From the NCBI GenBank assembly GCA_036417435.1, contig JAZAQT010000027.1, positions 434,001-498,000 on the forward strand: a stretch of 64,000 nt of DNA, read 5' to 3'. The translations under genes were made by a program, and so were the position numbers. The DNA comes from Inia geoffrensis. Taxonomy: Eukaryota > Chordata > Mammalia > Artiodactyla > Iniidae. Numbering within the stretch: the first letter of the stretch is position 1; each line of letters opens with the position of its first letter. Below are positions 48,580 to 57,798 of this stretch, in pieces. The notes below the pieces were generated by a model, which saw nothing but the letters and a program-made list of their open reading frames with translations, was not told the DNA's origin and did no database searches.

Positions 48580-49922
48580 GGGTTAGGGTTAGGGTTAAGG
48601 AATGGGGATGGATTAGGGTACAATTTAGGGTACGACAACACTTAAGGTTTAGTGTACGTGTGAGGGCACGCGTTAGTGTTGGTGTCCTGGTTAAGATTAG
48701 GGCACGGGTGAGAGTAAGGCCTCGGGTGAGGGTCAGGGTTAGGATTCGGGTTAGGGTTAGGGTTAAGGAATGCAGAGGGATTAGGGTACAGCTTAGGGTA
48801 CGATAGTGTTTAAGGGTTAACGTTCGTGTGAGGGCAAGGGTTAGTGTTAGTGTCCTGGTTAAGATTAGGGCACGGGTGAGGGTAAGGCTTCGGGTGAGAG
48901 TCAGGGTTAGGATTCGTGTTAGGGTTAGGGTTAGGGAATGGGGAGGGATTAGGGTACAGTTTAGGGTACGACAACGATTAAGGGTTAGCGTACGTGTGAG
49001 GGCACGAGTTAGTGTTGGTGTCCTGGTTAAGATTAAGGCACGGGTGAGGGTAAGGTTTCGGGTGAGGGTCAGGGATAGAATTCGGGTTAGGGTTAGGATT
49101 AGGGAATGGGGAGATATTAGGGCACAGTTTAGGGTACCACAACGCTTAAGGTTTAGCGTACGTGTGAGGTCACTAGTTAGTGTTAGTGTACTGCTTACGA
49201 TTAGGGCACGGGTGAGGGTAAGGCCTCGGAAGAGGGTCACGTTAAGGGTTAGGGTTAGGGTTAGGGTTTGGGAATGGGGATTGATTAGGGTACAGTTTAG
49301 GGTACGGCAATGGCTTAGGGTTGGCGTACGTTAGAGGGCATGGGTTAGTGTTGATGTACTGGTTAAAATTAGGACACGGGTGAGGGTAATGTTTCGGGTG
49401 AGTGTCATGGTTAGGTTTCAGGTTAGGGTTAGGGTTAGGGAATGGAGAGGGATTAGGGTACAGGTTAGGGTACCGCTGCGGTTTAGTGTTAGCGTACGTT
49501 TGAGGGCACGAGTTAGTCTTGGTGTCCTTGTTAAGATTAGGGCACGGGTGAAGGTAAGGCTTCGGGTGAGGGTCATGGTTAGGATTCGGGTTAGGGTTAG
49601 GGTTAGGGAATGGAGAGGGATTAGGGTACAGGTTAAGTACGGCAATGCTTAAGGGTTAGCGTAAGTGTGAGGGCACGAGTTAGTGTTGGTGTACTGGTTA
49701 AGACAACGGCACCGATGAGGGTAAGGCCTCGGAAAAGGGTCACGTTCAGGGTTTCGCTTAGGGTTAGGGTTAGGGAATGGGGAGGGATTAGGGTACAGGA
49801 TAGGGTACGACAATGCTTAAGGGTTAGCGTACGTTTGAGGGCATGAGTTAGTGTTTGTGTACTGGTTAAGATTAGGGCATTGGTTAGGGTAGGGCATCGG
49901 AAGTGGGTCAGGTTTAGGGATG
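48580..49922 (+). repeat. 8-monomer unit (1,343 bp), canonical A-H
   Basis: Copy of 43,722-45,064, with the same single-base loss (GGTTAAGTACGG near 49,634). Confidence 0.94.
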
Positions 49923-52441
49923 GGGTTAGGGTTAGGGTTAAGGAATGGGGATGGATTAGGGTACAATTTAGGGTACGACAACGCTTAAGGTTTAGTGTAC
50001 GTGTGAGGGCACGCGTTAGTGTTGGTGTCCTGGTTAAGATTAGGGCACGGGTGAGGGTAAGGCTTCGGGTGAGGGTCAGGGTTAGGATTCGGGTTAGGGT
50101 TAGGGTTAAGGAATGCAGAGGGTTTAGGGTACAGCTTAGGGTACGACAGTGCTTAAGGGTTAGCGTTCGTGTGAGGGCAAGGGTTAGTGTTAGTGTCTTG
50201 GTTAAGATTAGGGCACGGGTGAGGGTAAGGCTTCAGGTGAGGGGCAGGGTTAGGATTCGGGTTAGGGTTAGGGTTGGGAATGGGGAGGGATTAGGGTACA
50301 GTTTAGGGTACGACAACGATTAAGGGTTAGCGTACGTGTGAGGGCACAAGTTAGTGTTGGTGTCCTGGTTAAGATTAGGGCACGGGTGAGGGTAAGGTTT
50401 CGGGTGAGGGTGAGGGATAGAATTCGGGTTAGGGTTAGGGTTAGGAAATGGGGAGATATTAGGGCACAGTTTAGGGTACCACAACGCTTAAGGTTTAGCG
50501 TACGTGTGAGGTCAGTAGTTAGTGTTAGTGTACTGCTTACGATTAGAGCACAGGTGAGGGTAAGGCCTCGGAAGAGGGTCACGTTAAGGGTTAGGGTTAG
50601 GGTTAGGGTTAGGGAATGGGGATTGATTAGGGTACAGGTTAGGGTACGGCAATGGCTTAGGGTTGGCGTACGTTAGAGGGCATGGGTTAGTGTTGATGTA
50701 CTGGTTAAAATTAGGACACGGGTGAGTGTAAAGTTTCGGGTGAGTGTCATGGTTAGGTTTCAGGTTAGGGTTAGGGTTAGGGAATGGAGAGGGATTAGGG
50801 TACAGGTTAGGGTACCGCTGCGGTTTAGTGTTAGCGTACGTTGGAGGGCACCAGTTAGTCTTGGTGTCCTGGTTAAGATTAGGGCACGGGTGAGGGCAAG
50901 GCTTCGGGTGAGGGTCAGGGTTAGGATTCGGGTTAGGGTTAGGGTTAGGGAATGGAGAGGGATTAGGGTACAGGTTAGGGTACGACAATGCTTAAGGGTT
51001 AGCGTAAGTGTGAGGGCACGAGTTAGTGTTGGTGTACTGGTTAAGATAACGGCACCGATGAGGATAAGGCCTCGGAAAAGGGTCACGTTCAGGGTTTCGC
51101 TTAGGGTTAGGGTTAGGGAATGGGGAGGGATTAGGGTACAATTTAGGTTACGACAACGCTTAAGGTTTAGCGTACGTGTGAGGGCACGAGTTAATGTTGG
51201 TGTCCTGGTTAAGATTAGGGCACGGGTGAGGGTAAGGCTTTGGGTGAGGGTCAGGGTTAGGATTCGGGTTAGGGTTAGGGTTAAGGAATGCAGAGGGATT
51301 AGGGTACAGCTTAGGGTACGACAGTGCTTAAGGGTTAGCGTTCGTGTGAGGGCAAGGGTTAGTGTTAGTGTCCTGGTTAAGATTAGGGCACGCGTGAGGG
51401 TAAGGCTTCAGGTGAGGGTCAGTTTTAGGATTCGGGTTAGGGTTAGGGTTAGGGAATGGGGAGGGATTAGGGTACAGTTTAGGGTACGACAATGATTAAG
51501 GGTTAGCGTACGTGTGAGGGCACGAGTTAGTGTTGGTGTCCTGGTTAAGATTAAGGCACGGGTGAGGGTAAGGTTTCGGGTGAGGGTCAGGGATGGAATA
51601 CGGGTTAGGGTTAGGGTTAGGGAATGGGGAGATATTAGGGCACAGTTTAGGGTACCACAACGCTTAAGGTTTAGCGTACGTGTGAGGTCATTAGTTAGTG
51701 TTAGTGTACTGCTTACGATTAGGGCACGGGTGAGGGTAAGGCCTCGGAAGAGGGTCACGTTAAGGGTTAGGGTTAGTGTTAGGGTTAGGGAATGGGGATT
51801 CATTAGGGTACAGGTTAGGGTACAGCAATGGCTTAGGGTTGGCGTACGTTAGAGGGCATGGGTTAGTGTTGATGTACTGGTTAAAATTAGGACACGGGTG
51901 AGGGTAAAGTTTCGGGTGAGTGTCATGGTTAGGTTTCAGGTTAGGGTTAGGGTTAGGGAATGGAGAGGGATTAGGGTACAGGTTAGGGTACCACTGCGGT
52001 TTAGTGTTAGCGTATGTTTGAGGGCACGAGTTAGTCTTGGTGTCCTGGTTAAGATTAGGGCACGGGTGAGGGTAAGGCTTCGTGTGAGGGTCAGGGTTAG
52101 TTTTCGGGTTAGGGTTAGGGTTAGGGAATGGAGAGGGATTAGGGTACAGGTTAGGGTACGACAATGCTTAAGGGTTAGCGTAAGTGTGAGGGCACGAGTT
52201 AGTGTTGGTGTACTGGTTAAGACAACGGCACCGATGAGGGTAAGGCCTCGGAAAAGGGTAACGTTCAGTGTTTCGCTTAGGGTTAGGGTTAGGGAATGGG
52301 GAGGGATTAGGGTACAGGACAGGGTACGACAATGCTTAAGGTTTAGCGTACGTTTGAGGGCATGAGTTAGTGTTTGTGTACTGATTAAGATTAGGGCATT
52401 GGTTAGGGTAGGGCATCGGAAGTGGGTCAGGTTTAGGGATG
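49923..52441 (+). repeat. 15-monomer unit (2,519 bp): A B C D E F G H/A B C D E F G H
   Basis: The left part matches 45,065-45,660, including the base lost at the C head (near 50,274). From D onward it matches 39,650-41,270. It ends with a complete G and H where its relative at 39,042 has a G/H fusion. Confidence 0.91.
50080..52167 (+). repeat. 10.9-kb-offset duplication, right copy
   Basis: Right copy of 39,200-41,275. It ends where a normal G (GCGTAAGTGTGAGGG) replaces the G/H fusion. Confidence 0.84.
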
Positions 52442-52609
52442 GGGTTAGGGTTAGGGTTAAGGAATGGGGAGGGATTAGGGTACAATTTAGGGTACGACAA
52501 CGCTTAAGGTTTAGTGTACGTGTGAGGGCACGCGTTAGTGTTGGTGTCCTGGTTAAGATTAGGGCACGGGTGAGAGTAAGGCCTCGGGTAAGGGTCAGGG
52601 TTAGGATTC
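52442..52609 (+). repeat. Reference monomer A (168 bp, 28 hexamers)
   Basis: First monomer of the reference HOR. Head: three GGGTTA, then AGGAAT GGGGAG. Diagnostic bases: TACAATTTAGGG, then GACAACGCTTAAGGTTTAG, and GAGGGCACGCGTTAG. It ends with GGATTC. In this part of the array A has GAGAGTAAGGCCTCGGG, whereas A monomers left of about 42 kb have GAGGGTAAGGCTTCGGG, so A marks local subfamilies. Confidence 0.93.
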
Positions 52610-52777
52610 GGGTTAGGGTTAGGGTTAAGGAATGCAGAGGGATTAGGGTACAGCTTAGGGTACGACAGTGTTTAAGGGTTAACGTTCGTGTGAGGGCAAG
52701 GGTTAGTGTTAGTGTCCTGGTTAAGATTAGGGCACGGGTGAGGGTAAGGCTTCGGGTGAGGGTCAGGGTTAGGATTC
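52610..52777 (+). repeat. Reference monomer B (168 bp, 28 hexamers)
   Basis: Diagnostic bases: AAGGAATGCAGAGGG near the head (the only monomer with GCAGAG), TACAGCTTAGGG, GACAGTG, and TTCGTGTGAGGGCAAGGG in mid-monomer. The CGTACG palindrome present in most other monomers is changed to CGTTCG or absent. It ends with GGATTC. Confidence 0.93.
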
Positions 52778-52945
52778 GGGTTAGGGTTAGGGTTAGGGAA
52801 TGGGGAGGGATTAGGGTACAGTTTAGGGTACGACAACGATTAAGGGTTAGCGTACGTGTGAGGGCACGAGTTAGTGTTGGTGTCCTGGTTAAGATTAGGG
52901 CACGGGTGAGGGTAAGGTTTCGGGTGAGGGTCAGGGATAGAATTC
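52778..52945 (+). repeat. Reference monomer C (168 bp, 28 hexamers), carrying an EcoRI site
   Basis: The clearest case of the hexamer register: it divides into exactly 28 six-base words, 25 of which begin with G and 22 of which have T at position 4. Diagnostic bases: TACAGTTTAGGG, GACAACGATTAAGGG and the terminal GGGATAGAATTC. The GAATTC at 52,940-52,945 gives most HORs one EcoRI site here. Some copies, such as the one near 2,100, read AAATTC and lack it. Confidence 0.94.
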
Positions 52946-53107
52946 GGTTTAGGGTTAGGGTTAGGGAATGGGGAGATATTAGGGCACAGTTTAGGGTACC
53001 ACAACGCTTAAGGTTTAGCGTACGTGTGAGGTCACTAGTTAGTGTTAGTGTACTGCTTACGATTAGGGCACGGGTGAGGGTAAGGCCTCGGAAGAGGGTC
53101 ACGTTAA
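52946..53107 (+). repeat. Reference monomer D (162 bp, 27 hexamers)
   Basis: Diagnostic bases: GGGGAGATATTAGGGCACAG, GGTACCACAACG (KpnI site at 52,995-53,000), GAGGTCACTAGTTAG, TGTACTGCTTACGATTAG, and the end GGAAGAGGGTCACGTTAA with a StuI site (AGGCCT) just upstream. It is one hexamer shorter than the nominal monomer, and E compensates by being one longer. Confidence 0.93.
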
Positions 53108-53281
53108 GGGTTAGGGTTAGGGTTAGGGTTAGTTAATGGGGATTGATTAGGGTACAGGTTAGGGTACGGCAATGGCTTAGGGTTGGCGTACGTTAGAGGG
53201 CATGGGTTAGTGTTGATGTACTGGTTAAAATTAGTACACGGGTGAGGGTAAAGTTTCGGGTGAGTGTCATGGTTAGGTTTC
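53108..53281 (+). repeat. Reference monomer E (174 bp, 29 hexamers)
   Basis: The head normally carries four intact GGGTTA units, the longest regular telomeric run in the HOR. Diagnostic bases: GGGGATTGATTAGGG, CGGCAATGGCTTAGGG, CGTACGTTAGAGGGCATGGG, GTTAAAATTAG, GTGTCATGGTTAGG. The word GTTAGA puts a TAG in the otherwise open Arg-Val frame. This copy reads GTTAATGG after the head instead of the usual GGGAATGG. Confidence 0.93.
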
Positions 53282-53449
53282 AGGTTAGGGTTAGGGTTAG
53301 GGAATGGAGAAGGATTAGGGTACAGGTTAGGGTACCGCTGCGGTTTAGTGTTAGCGTACGTGTGAGGGCACGAGTTAGTTTTGGTGTCCTGGTTAAGATT
53401 AGGGCACGGGTGAGGCTAAGGCTTCGGGTGAGAGTCAGGGTTAGGATTC
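53282..53449 (+). repeat. Reference monomer F (168 bp, 28 hexamers)
   Basis: Begins AGGTTAGGGTTAGGG. Diagnostic bases: GGTACCGCTGCGGTTTAGTG (KpnI site at 53,331-53,336, exactly 336 bp from the one in D) and GAGTTAGTCTTGG in most copies (GTTTTGG here). It ends with GGATTC. The first half is nearly the same as that of G, and F/G fusions elsewhere exploit this. Confidence 0.92.
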
Positions 53450-53623
53450 GGGTTAGTGTTAGGTTTAGGGAATGGAGAGGGATTAGGGTACAGGTTAGGG
53501 TACGACAATGCTTAAGGGTTAGCGTAAGTGTGAGGGCACGAGTTAGTGTTGGTGTACTGGTTAAGACAACGGCACCGATGAGGGTAAGGCCTCGGAAAAG
53601 GGTCACGTTCAGGGTTTCGCTTA
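53450..53623 (+). repeat. Reference monomer G (174 bp, 29 hexamers)
   Basis: Diagnostic bases: GAATGGAGAGGG, GACAATGCTTAAGGG, GCGTAAGTGTGAGGG (CGTACG palindrome lost), AAGACAACGGCACCGATGAG, GGAAAAGGGTCACGTTCAGG and the end GGGTTTCGCTTA. A StuI site (AGGCCT) lies within. Several copies elsewhere are deleted by two or three hexamers at the head. Confidence 0.92.
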
Positions 53624-53785
53624 GGGTTAGGGTTAGGGAATGGGGAGGGTTTAGGGTACAGGATAGGGTACGACAATGCTTAAGGGTTTGCGTACGTTTG
53701 AGGGCATGAGTTAGTGTTGGTGTACTGGTTAAGATTAGGGCATTGGTTAGGGTAGGGCATCGAAAGTGGGTCAGGTTTAGGGATG
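53624..53785 (+). repeat. Reference monomer H (162 bp, 27 hexamers)
   Basis: Diagnostic bases: TACAGGATAGGG, GTTTGAGGGCATGAG, and the unique tail GCATTGGTTAGGG followed by GGCATCGGAAGTGGGTCAGG (GGCATCGAAAGT in this copy). This tail occurs once per HOR and was the landmark used to place all unit boundaries. GGGCATGAG puts a TGA in the Arg-Val frame, the second regular stop per HOR. Confidence 0.93.
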
Positions 53786-55129
53786 GGGTTAGGGATAGGG
53801 TTAAGGAATGGGGATGGATTAGGGTACAATTTAGGGTACGACAACGCTTAAGGTTTAGTGTACGTGTGAGGGCACGCGTTAGTGTTGGTGTCCTGGTTAA
53901 GATTAGGGCACGGGTGAGAGTAAGGCCTCGGGTGAGGGTCAGGGTTAGGATTCGGGTTAGGGTTAGGGTTAAGGAATGCAGAGGGATTAGGGTACAGCTT
54001 AGGGTACGACAGTGTTTAAGGGTTAACGTTCGTGTGAGGGCAAGGGTTAGTGTTAGTGTCCTGGTTAAGATTAGGGCACGGGTGAGGGTAAGGCTTCGGG
54101 TGAGGGTCAGGGTTAGGATTCGGGTTAGGGTTAGGGTTAGGGAATGGGGAGGGATTAGGGTACAGTTTAGGGTACGACAACGATTAAGGGTTAGCGTACG
54201 TGTGAGGGCACGAGTTAGTGTTGGTGTCCTGGTTAAGATTAGGGCACGGGTGAGGGTAAGGTTTCGGGTGAGGGTCAGGGATAGAATTCGGTTTAGGGTT
54301 AGGGTTAGGGAATGGGGAGATATTAGGGCACAGTTTAGGGTACCACAACGCTTAAGGTTTAACGTACGTGTGAGGTCACAAGTTAGTGTTAGTGTACTGC
54401 TTACGATTAGGGCACGGTTGAGGATAATGCCTCGGAAGAGGGTCACTTTAAGGGTTAGGGTTAGGGTTAGGGTTAGGGAATGGGGATTGATTAGGGTACA
54501 GGTTAGGGTACGGCAATGGCTTAGGGTTGGCGTACGTTAGAGGGCATGGGTTAGTGTTGATGTACTGGTTAAAATTAGGACACGGGTGAGGGTAAAGTTT
54601 CGGGTGAGTGTCATGGTTAGGTTTCAGGTTAGGGTTAGGGTTAGGGAAAGGAGAAGGATTAGGGTACAGGTTAGGGTACCGCTGCGGTTTAGTGTTAGCG
54701 TACGTGTGAGGGCACGAGTTAGTCTTGGTGTCCTGGTTAAGATTAGGGCACGGGTGAGGGTAAGGCTTCGGGTGAGGGTCAGGGTTAGGATTCGGGTTAG
54801 GGTTAGGGTTAGGGAATGGAGAGGGATTAGGGTACAGGTTAGGGTACGACAATGCTTAAGGGTTAGCGTAAGTGTGAGGGCACGAGTTAGTGTTGGTGTA
54901 CTGGTTAAGACAACGCCACTGATGAGGGTAAGGCCTCGGAAAAGGGTCACGTTCAGGGTTTCGCTTAGGGTTAGGGATAGGGAATGGGGAGGGCTTAGGT
55001 TACAGGATAGGGTACGACAATGCTTAAGGGTTAGCGTACGTTTGAGGGCATGAGTTAGTGTTGGTGTACTGGTTAAGATTAGGGCATTGGTTAGGGTAGG
55101 GCATCGGAGGTGGGTCAGGTTTAGGGATG
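53786..55129 (+). repeat. 8-monomer unit (1,344 bp), canonical A-H
   Basis: Full length. D reads GGATAATGCCTCGG and GTCACTTTAAGGG. G has AACGCCACTGATGAGG. Related to 42,390-43,721 but without its G-head deletion. Confidence 0.95.
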
Positions 55130-56472
55130 GGGTTAGGGTTAGGGTTAAGGAATGGGGATGGATTAGGGTACAATTTAGGGTACGACAACGCTTAAGGTTT
55201 AGTGTACGTGTGAGGGCACGCGTTAGTGTTGGTGTCCTGGTTAAGATTAGGGCACGGGTAAGAGTAAGGCCTCGGGTGAGGGTCAGGGTTAGGATTCGGG
55301 TTAGGGTTAGGGTTAAGGAATGCAGAGGGATTAGGGTACAGCTTAGGGTACGACAGTGTTTAAGGGTTAACGTTCGTGTGAGGGCAAGGGTTAGTGTTAG
55401 TGTCCTGGTTAAGATTAGGACACGGGTGAGGGTAAGGCTTCGGGTGAGGGTCAGGGTTAGGATTCGGGTTAGTGTTAGGGTTAGGGAATGGGGAGGGATT
55501 ATGGTACAGTTTAGGGTACGACAACGATTAAGGGTTAGCGTACGTGTGAGGGCACGAGTTAGTGTTGGTGTCCTGGTTAAGATTAAGGCACGGGTGAGGG
55601 AAAGGTTTCGGGTGAGGGTCAGGGATAGAATTCGGGTTAGGGTTAGGGTTAGGGAATGGGGAGATATTAGGGCACAGTTTAGGGTACCACAACGCTTAAG
55701 GTTTAGCGTACGTGTGAGGTCACTAGTTAGTGTTAGTGTACTGCTTACGATTAGGGCACGGGTGAGGGTAAGGCCTCGGAAGAGGGTCACGTTAAGGGTT
55801 AGGGTTAGGGTTAGGGTTTGGGAATGGGGATTGATTAGGGTACAGGTTAGGGTACGGCAATGGCTTAGGGTTGGCGTACGTTAGAAGGCATGGGTTAGTG
55901 TTGATGTACTGGTTAAAATTAGGACACGGGTGAGGGTAATGTTTCGGGTGAGTGTCATGGTTAGGTTTCAGGTTAGGCTTAGGGTTAGGGAATGGAGAGG
56001 GATTAGGGTACAGGTTAGGGTACCGCTGCGGTTTAGTGTTAGCGTACGTTTGAGGGCACGAGTTAGTCTTGGTGTCCTGGTTAAGATTAGGGCACGGGTG
56101 AAGGTAAGGCTTCGGGTGAGGGTCAGGGTTAGGATTCGGGTTAGGGTTAGGGTTAGGGAATGGAGAGGCATTAGGGTACAGGTTAAGTACGACAATGCTT
56201 AAGGGTTAGCGTAAGTGTGAGGGCACGAGTTAGTGTTGGTGTACTGGTTAAGACAACGGCACCGATGAGGGTAAGGCCTCGGAAAAGGGTCACGTTCAGG
56301 GTTTCGCTTAGGGTTAGGGTTAGGGAATGGGGAGGGATTAGGGTACAGGATAGGGTACGACAATGCTTAAGGGTTAGCGTACGTTTGAGGGCATGAGTTA
56401 GTGTTTGTGTACTGGTTAAGATTAGGGCATTGGTTAGGGTAGGGCATCGGAAGTGGGTCAGGTTTAGGGATG
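55130..56472 (+). repeat. 8-monomer unit (1,343 bp), canonical A-H
   Basis: Carries the same G-monomer single-base loss (GGTTAAGTACG near 56,184) as the units at 43,722 and 48,580. Confidence 0.94.
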
Positions 56473-57798
56473 GGGTTAGGGTTAGGGTTAAGGAATGGGG
56501 AGGGATTAGGGTACAATTTAGGGTACGACAACGCTTAAGGTTTAGCGTACGTGTGAGGGCACGAGTTAGTGTTGGTGTCCTGGTTAAGATTAGGGCACTG
56601 GTGAGGGTAAGGCTTCGGGTGAGGGTCAGGGTTAGGATTCGGGTTAGGGTTAGGGTTAAGGAATGCAGAGGGATTAGGGTACTGCTTAGGGTACGACAGT
56701 GCTTAAGGGTTAGCGTTCGTGTGAGGGCAAGGGTTAGTGTTAGTGTCCTGGTTAAGATTAGGGCACGGGTGAGGGTAAGGCTTCAGGTGAGGGTCAGTTT
56801 TAGGATTCGGGTTAGGGTTAGGGGTAAGGAATGCAGAGGGATTAGGGTACAGCTTAGGGTACGACAGTTTTTAAGGGTTAACGTTCGTGTGAGGGCAAGG
56901 GTTAGTTTTGGTGTCCTGGTTAAGATTAGGGCACGGGTGAGGGTAAGGTTTCGGGTGAGGTTCAGGGATAGAATTCGGGTTAGGGTTAGGGTTAGGGAAT
57001 GGGGAGATATTAGGGCACAGTTTAGGGTACCACAACGCTTAAGGTTTAGCGTACGTGTGAGGTCACTAGTTAGTGTTAGTGTACTGCTTACGATTAGGGC
57101 ACGGGTGAGGGTAAGGCCTCGGAAGAGGGTCACGTTAAGGGTTAGGGTTAGGGTTAGGGTTAGGGAATGGGGATTGATTAGGGTACAGGTTAGGGTACGG
57201 CAATGGCTTAGGGTTGGCGTACGTTAGAGGGCATGGGTTAGTGTTGATGTACTGGTTAAAATTAGGACATGGGTGAGGGTAAAGTTTCGGGTGAGTGTCA
57301 TGGTTAGTTTTCAGGTTACGGTTAGGGTTAGGGAATGGAGAGGGATTAGGGTACAGGTTAGGGTACCGCTGCGGTTTAGTGTTAGTGTACGTTGGAGGGC
57401 ACGAGTTAGTCTTGGTGTCCTGGTTAAGATTAGGGCACGGGTGAGGGTAAGGCTTCAGGTGAGAGTCAGGGTTAGGGTTAGGGAATGGAGAGGGATTAGG
57501 GTACAGGTTAGGGTACGACAATGCTTAAGGGTTAGCGTAAGTGTGAGGGCACGAGTTAGTGTTGGTGTACTGGTTAAGACAACGGCACCGATGAGGGTAA
57601 GGCCTCGGAAAAGGGTAACGTTCAGTGTTTCGCTTAGGGTTAGGGTTAGGGAATGGGGAGGGATTAGGGTACAGGACAGGGTACGACAATGCTTAAGGGT
57701 TAGCGTACGTTTGAGGGCATGAGTTAGTGTTTGTGTACTGATTAAGATTAGGGCATTGGTTAGGGTAGGGCATCGGAAGTGGGTCAGGTTTAGGGATG
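56473..57798 (+). repeat. 8-monomer unit (1,326 bp): A B B/C D E F G H
   Basis: The third monomer begins as B (GGAATGCAGAGGG near 56,828) and ends as C (GATAGAATTC near 56,970). G lacks three hexamers at its head (near 57,470). Confidence 0.91.

Larger units (their letters stand above)
45660..50517 (+). repeat. 4,858-bp tandem duplication, right copy
   Basis: Right copy of 40,802-45,659. GTCAGTAGTTAG near 45,655 matches positions 39,632 and 50,513. ATTAGGGCACGGG just after 45,680 matches 40,825 but not ATTAGAGCACAGG at 50,543. The crossover therefore lies within about 25 bp. Confidence 0.92.
52442..53785 (+). repeat. Reference 8-monomer HOR (1,344 bp), canonical A-H
   Basis: Exactly 224 hexamers, with monomer lengths 168, 168, 168, 162, 174, 168, 174 and 162. 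The monomer entries above use this unit. Confidence 0.96.
53126..56470 (+). repeat. 11.4-kb-offset duplication, right copy (diverged)
   Basis: Right copy of 41,730-45,060, without the two-hexamer deletion in G and with a different A in the first unit. Confidence 0.82.

Noticed and set aside
52946..53449. Promoter or terminator signals
   Set aside because: No TATA box, CpG island of usual density, poly-A signal in context or hairpin-plus-T-run stands out; the few short matches recur in every unit.
52442..53785. Alpha satellite or CENP-B box (monomer near 170 bp)
   Set aside because: Only the length is similar. The sequence is telomeric hexamers, and I found no TTCG-x4-A-x2-CGGG pattern typical of a CENP-B box.
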